DNA from: Sphingomonas adhaesiva
GTDB lineage: Bacteria; Pseudomonadota; Alphaproteobacteria; Sphingomonadales; Sphingomonadaceae
Direction of reading: 5' to 3'
Assembly (NCBI RefSeq): GCF_036946125.1
Contig: NZ_JAQIJT010000002.1
Span: 918,501-982,500 of the forward strand
DNA: 64,000 nucleotides
Positions 59,957 to 64,000 of the stretch are shown piece after piece. Each line of letters starts with the position of its first letter. Position 1 is the stretch's first letter. Both the position numbers and the translations under genes were made by a program. Below the pieces are notes generated by a model. That model saw only the letters and a list, made by a program, of their open reading frames with translations. It had not been told where the DNA came from and searched no databases.

Positions 59957-62335
59957 TCAGGTTCGCGGTTGGATTGTGTCCGCGGGCGGCACCAGCTCCA
60001 GCTTCTGGGGCACGGTGCCCAGCTCGATCCCCTCCTCGCGGAACCAGCGCAGGAGCGTGGTCAGGATCTCGCTGCGCGCACGATACGCCGCGCGCGGGCT
60101 CTCGACGTGGGCGAAGCAGTTGAACAGCACGCGGCCGTTGGCGATCGAATCGATGAACACGGCAGAGGCCGGCGCGTCGAGGACCGCGGCATGTTCGACG
60201 AAGGCGCGGTCGACGAGCGCCAGCGCGCGATCCGCATCCGCCTCGATCGGGATCGAGAACTGGATCTGGATGCGCCCGAGCGGGCTGGCCAGCGTCTTGT
60301 TGTGGACGGTCTTGGTGATGAGCTCGGAATTGGGGACGATCAGCGTCGAATGGTCGGGCAGCTCGATCTCGGTCGAGCGGACGCTGATGCGCTTCACGTC
60401 GCCCTCGTCGGTGCCGATGCGGACGAGGTCGCCGATCTTGATCGGGCGTTCGGCGAGCAGGATGAGGCCCGAGACGAAGTTGGAGGTGATCGCCTGAAGG
60501 CCGAAGCCGATGCCGACCGACAGCGCGGACAGCAGCAGCGCGATCCGCTCGACCCCGATGCCCAGCGACGCGAGCGCCCAGATCACCGCCAGCGCAATGC
60601 CGACATAGCGCGCCACGAGGCTGACCGAATTGCGTCCCGACCCGTCGAGGTCGGTGGCGGGCAGATACTTGCCCTCCAGCCAGCGCATGAAGGCACGTAC
60701 CAGCGCCAAGCCGACGAACAGGACCAGCAACCCGCGCAGGATGGTGCCGGGCGAGATGGCGACGCCGCCGATCTGGATGCCCTGCGCCAGCGCGCCGACG
60801 CGCCCGAACAGCGTTCCGATGCCGCCGCCCGCGCCGAAGGGAGCGAACAGCATCGCCACCGCGGCGATCCCGAGCACGAGCCGCAGCACGCCGGAGAGCA
60901 GCACGCCGAACTGGTCGACCAGGGCGCCGCGCACGCCGAGCGCGCGGCACAGGAGCCGCCCGACGGTACTCTCGCGCGTGAAGACGGTGGTCGCGACATC
61001 GTCCACCGCGGCCATCGTCAGGAAGACGATGCTGCCGAGCACCACGGCCCAGGCGACGAGCTGCATCAGGAACAGCGCGAAGCCGAGATAACCCGCCAGC
61101 AGCGCGACGGCGGCCGCCGCCACGACGACCCAGGCGACGAGCGCCAGCGCGCCGAGCCCGGCGCGGGTGGGCGCGGCGTCCTCCGCATCGGCACGGGCGG
61201 CGCGCAGCCGCGCGACGACGGCCAGCGCGCCGGCGATCATCGCGAGATGGACGATCGCCTCCAGCGCCTGCGTCGCGCTGAGCGCCGCTGCGCTGGCGGC
61301 GACCGCGGTGTTGAACGCGTCGAGCAGGATGGTGAAGGCGGCGACCGTCGCCAGCAGCCAGCTGAACGGGCGCAGCTGGCGTGCGGCATCGTCCGCGATG
61401 GGCAGCACGCGCCAGCTGGGCTGATTGCGCATCAGCACCGCGCCCGTGACCGCGGCAGTAAAGCCGCCGAAGGTCGCCGCGACGATCACCGCGTCGAACA
61501 GGCCGGTCCAGCCGCGCGGCTCCAGCTGCGACCAGCGCAGGCCCTGTACCAGCGCGGTGGTGGCGAGGAACGGCGTGAGCGTGCCCACCGTCACGCGCCA
61601 GATCGCGTTGGCGGAGCGTCGCACGCGGTGCCCCGGCGCGCCCTCGATCAGGAAGCGGCGCCCCAGCCCGTGGGCGGCGGTGCGTCCCGGCACCAGGAGC
61701 GCGAGTGCGGCGGCCAGCCCGAGCAGCGCAGGCCACCAGGGCGCGCGCGCGGATCGGTTACGCAGGCTTTCCACGCCGCCATCGACGAAGGCGGCGATAC
61801 GGCGCATGTCGCGCGGCAGATTGTGGATCACCGCGCTCCAGAACGCGGGCGACAGCGGGGAGGGGACGTGCGCGGAGATGCGCTGGCCGAACTGTTCGGC
61901 CTGGCTCTGTGCGATCTCGTCGGCGAGCTGCTGCGCCTCGACGCCGAGCAGGCGTCCGCGTTTGGCGGCGGAATCGAGCGCGATTCGCTCGCGGGCGAGG
62001 CGCGCGCGCTCGGCACGGATGTCGGGCGCCTCGCCCGCGGCGGGGGTGGCGCCCAGCCCGGCGACCCGCGCGTCGATCAGCTCCAGCTGATCGGTCAGCG
62101 CCTGCGTGGCGACGACGGTGGCGGCGCGCGTGGCCAGGACGTCGGCGCGCAGATCGGTGCGGGCTGCATCGTCGAGGCGGCCGTCGAGCGCCTTGTCGGC
62201 GGCGCGCAGGTCCGCCTCCGCCTTCGCCAGTTGCGCCGACGCGGTGACGAGCGGCGACGGCTGCGCGGAAAGCGTCGCAGGCAGCAGGATCAGCAGGAGC
62301 GCCAGGCAGGACCGCAGCAGCGCGGGGACGGGCAT
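59957..62335 (-). CDS. Large MscS-family mechanosensitive channel with DUF3772-type N terminus
   Basis: A 792-residue inner-membrane channel that should release solutes on osmotic downshock. It has a signal peptide (LLRSCLALLLILLPATLSAQ), a periplasmic coiled-coil domain (about 28-150) of the DUF3772 type, about eleven membrane segments, and the MscS core: LSVGIGFGLQAITSNFVSGL (pore helix and start of the beta domain), then GDLVRIGTDEGDVKRISVRS and VPNSELITKTVHN. ATG 62335 starts the signal peptide. The trehalose operon beside it fits an osmotic-stress theme. Confidence 0.92.
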   Translation of the reverse strand: MPVPALLRSCLALLLILLPATLSAQPSPLVTASAQLAKAEADLRAADKALDGRLDDAARTDLRADVLATRAATVVATQALTDQLELIDARVAGLGATPAAGEAPDIRAERARLARERIALDSAAKRGRLLGVEAQQLADEIAQSQAEQFGQRISAHVPSPLSPAFWSAVIHNLPRDMRRIAAFVDGGVESLRNRSARAPWWPALLGLAAALALLVPGRTAAHGLGRRFLIEGAPGHRVRRSANAIWRVTVGTLTPFLATTALVQGLRWSQLEPRGWTGLFDAVIVAATFGGFTAAVTGAVLMRNQPSWRVLPIADDAARQLRPFSWLLATVAAFTILLDAFNTAVAASAAALSATQALEAIVHLAMIAGALAVVARLRAARADAEDAAPTRAGLGALALVAWVVVAAAAVALLAGYLGFALFLMQLVAWAVVLGSIVFLTMAAVDDVATTVFTRESTVGRLLCRALGVRGALVDQFGVLLSGVLRLVLGIAAVAMLFAPFGAGGGIGTLFGRVGALAQGIQIGGVAISPGTILRGLLVLFVGLALVRAFMRWLEGKYLPATDLDGSGRNSVSLVARYVGIALAVIWALASLGIGVERIALLLSALSVGIGFGLQAITSNFVSGLILLAERPIKIGDLVRIGTDEGDVKRISVRSTEIELPDHSTLIVPNSELITKTVHNKTLASPLGRIQIQFSIPIEADADRALALVDRAFVEHAAVLDAPASAVFIDSIANGRVLFNCFAHVESPRAAYRARSEILTTLLRWFREEGIELGTVPQKLELVPPADTIQPRT

Positions 62336-62552
62336 CGGCAAACGGCTCCGGGTGGGTGGGGGCGGGAGCATGTGCGATACGGCAGGGAGGGATGGCCGCC
62401 AAGGGCGGGCCAGGGTGCGTCGGTCGTTGTGCTGGCCATCCCGCTGGATCGTCGGAGTTCCTTTGGGTCCCGCCTTGGCCGGGGAACGGCACACGAGCGC
62501 CAGACCGGCCACACGGCCTGACGATCCGCGCGATCGGCGGCTCGGACGGACG

Positions 62553-62856
62553 TCAGGGGAACGGGCGCGCCCCGGTGACCGGCACCGTCGCGCCGGTGAT
62601 ATAGCCCACCTCCTTGGTCGCCAGCATTACATAAGGCGGGGCCAGTTCGACCGGCTGCGCGGCGCGGCCGAGCGGGGTGTTGTCCCCGACGGTCTTCACC
62701 CTGTCGGGCGGCATGGTGGAGGGGATCAGCGGGTCCACACCGGCCCCGGCGCGACCGCGTTGACGCGAATGCCGCGCCCGGCCGGCATCTTCGCCAGCCC
62801 GGCGGTGAAATTGTGGATCGCTCCCTTGGTGGTGGCACAGCCGAGCAGCCTCGTCA
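62553..62856 (-). pseudogene. Decayed short-chain dehydrogenase/reductase (YghA-type), C-terminal remnant
   Basis: The C-terminal third of an SDR can be read, beginning near 62856 (LLGCATTKGAIHNFTAGLAK), with RGIRVNAVAPGPVW, then a frame change, then PLIPSTMPPDRVKTVGDN and GYITGATVPVTGARPFP to a stop at 62553. The frame shifts at about 62731-62735, where one C appears to be missing from a run. The N-terminal cofactor-binding half is absent, and the catalytic YxxxK reads CATTK (Tyr to Cys). Three independent defects argue for a pseudogene; the frameshift alone could be a sequencing error. Confidence 0.8.
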
Positions 62857-62872
62857 TCGCGCCCCAATCGGC

Positions 62873-62897
62873 GGCCGGGGAACGGCGTTCCCCGGCC
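62873..62897 (-). terminator. Palindrome after acs
   Basis: GGCCGGGGAACG (62873-62884) is a perfect inverted repeat of CGTTCCCCGGCC (62886-62897), 17 nt beyond the acs stop. No T run follows on the minus strand. Related bases (GCCGGGGAACGG) occur at 62478-62489 and near 6025. Confidence 0.45.
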
Positions 62898-62913
62898 CGA
62901 TCGCGACCCGTCG

Positions 62914-64000
<1,087 letters not shown>

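Overview
The window is chromosomal DNA of a high-GC alphaproteobacterium, most probably a Sphingomonas or close relative. The evidence is a CtrA regulator with a CtrA box in front of it, the order tig - clpP - clpX - lon - HU, a trigger factor with a long Lys/Ala/Pro tail, a TonB-dependent receptor, and several families of palindromic intergenic repeats. I see no insertion sequence, prophage or CRISPR array. Most long open frames opposite the genes below are GC-driven shadows.

Layout. 0-13 kb is a proteostasis core: tRNA-Leu, tig, clpP, clpX, lon, HU and tRNA-Val. A GT2 glycosyltransferase, a GNAT acetyltransferase, a ChaA-type antiporter and a secreted M1 aminopeptidase are interspersed. 13-28 kb is mixed housekeeping: a beta-hydroxylase, an M16 protease, the glnB-glnA operon behind a sigma-54-like promoter, a lipoprotein quinohaemoprotein dehydrogenase divergent from a CAP-domain lipoprotein, map divergent from a CinA-like/OsmC pair, and a TonB-dependent receptor. 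28-34 kb holds ctrA, an AI-2E/PerM protein and the divergent glpD-glpR / glpK locus.

34-51.6 kb is the most interesting part. A complete type I secretion system (ABC transporter, HlyD-type adaptor, TolC-type channel; + strand) converges on a seven-gene operon (- strand) that is a rearranged Pel exopolysaccharide locus. It contains clear PelF and PelG, PelD-like and PelE-like membrane proteins, a PelB split into a TPR protein and a beta-barrel protein, and a small Tat-type glycoside hydrolase resembling the PelA hydrolase domain. Just upstream is a 1256-residue protein with a PelA-type deacetylase domain, inserted or added carbohydrate-binding domains, RTX repeats and a serralysin-type C terminus, and no Sec signal. 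I infer that PelA has been split into two proteins sent to different places: the hydrolase to the periplasm, and the deacetylase out of the cell through the adjacent type I system. No PelC was found, and the PelD-like protein lacks the C-terminal GGDEF-like c-di-GMP receptor domain. I do not know this arrangement as a described system.

51.7-62.3 kb is a trehalose/glycogen operon (glgX, treZ, malQ, treY) followed by a large MscS-type channel, which together suggest osmotic and desiccation tolerance. The right edge has a decayed SDR gene and the 3' part of acs.

Regulatory features read from sequence include a CtrA box and GANTC site upstream of ctrA, a sigma-54 element upstream of glnB, a GlpR-type operator with a probably leaderless glpD, a promoter for lon inside the divergent peptidase gene, and an orphan intrinsic terminator marking a candidate small RNA at about 34.0-34.1 kb.
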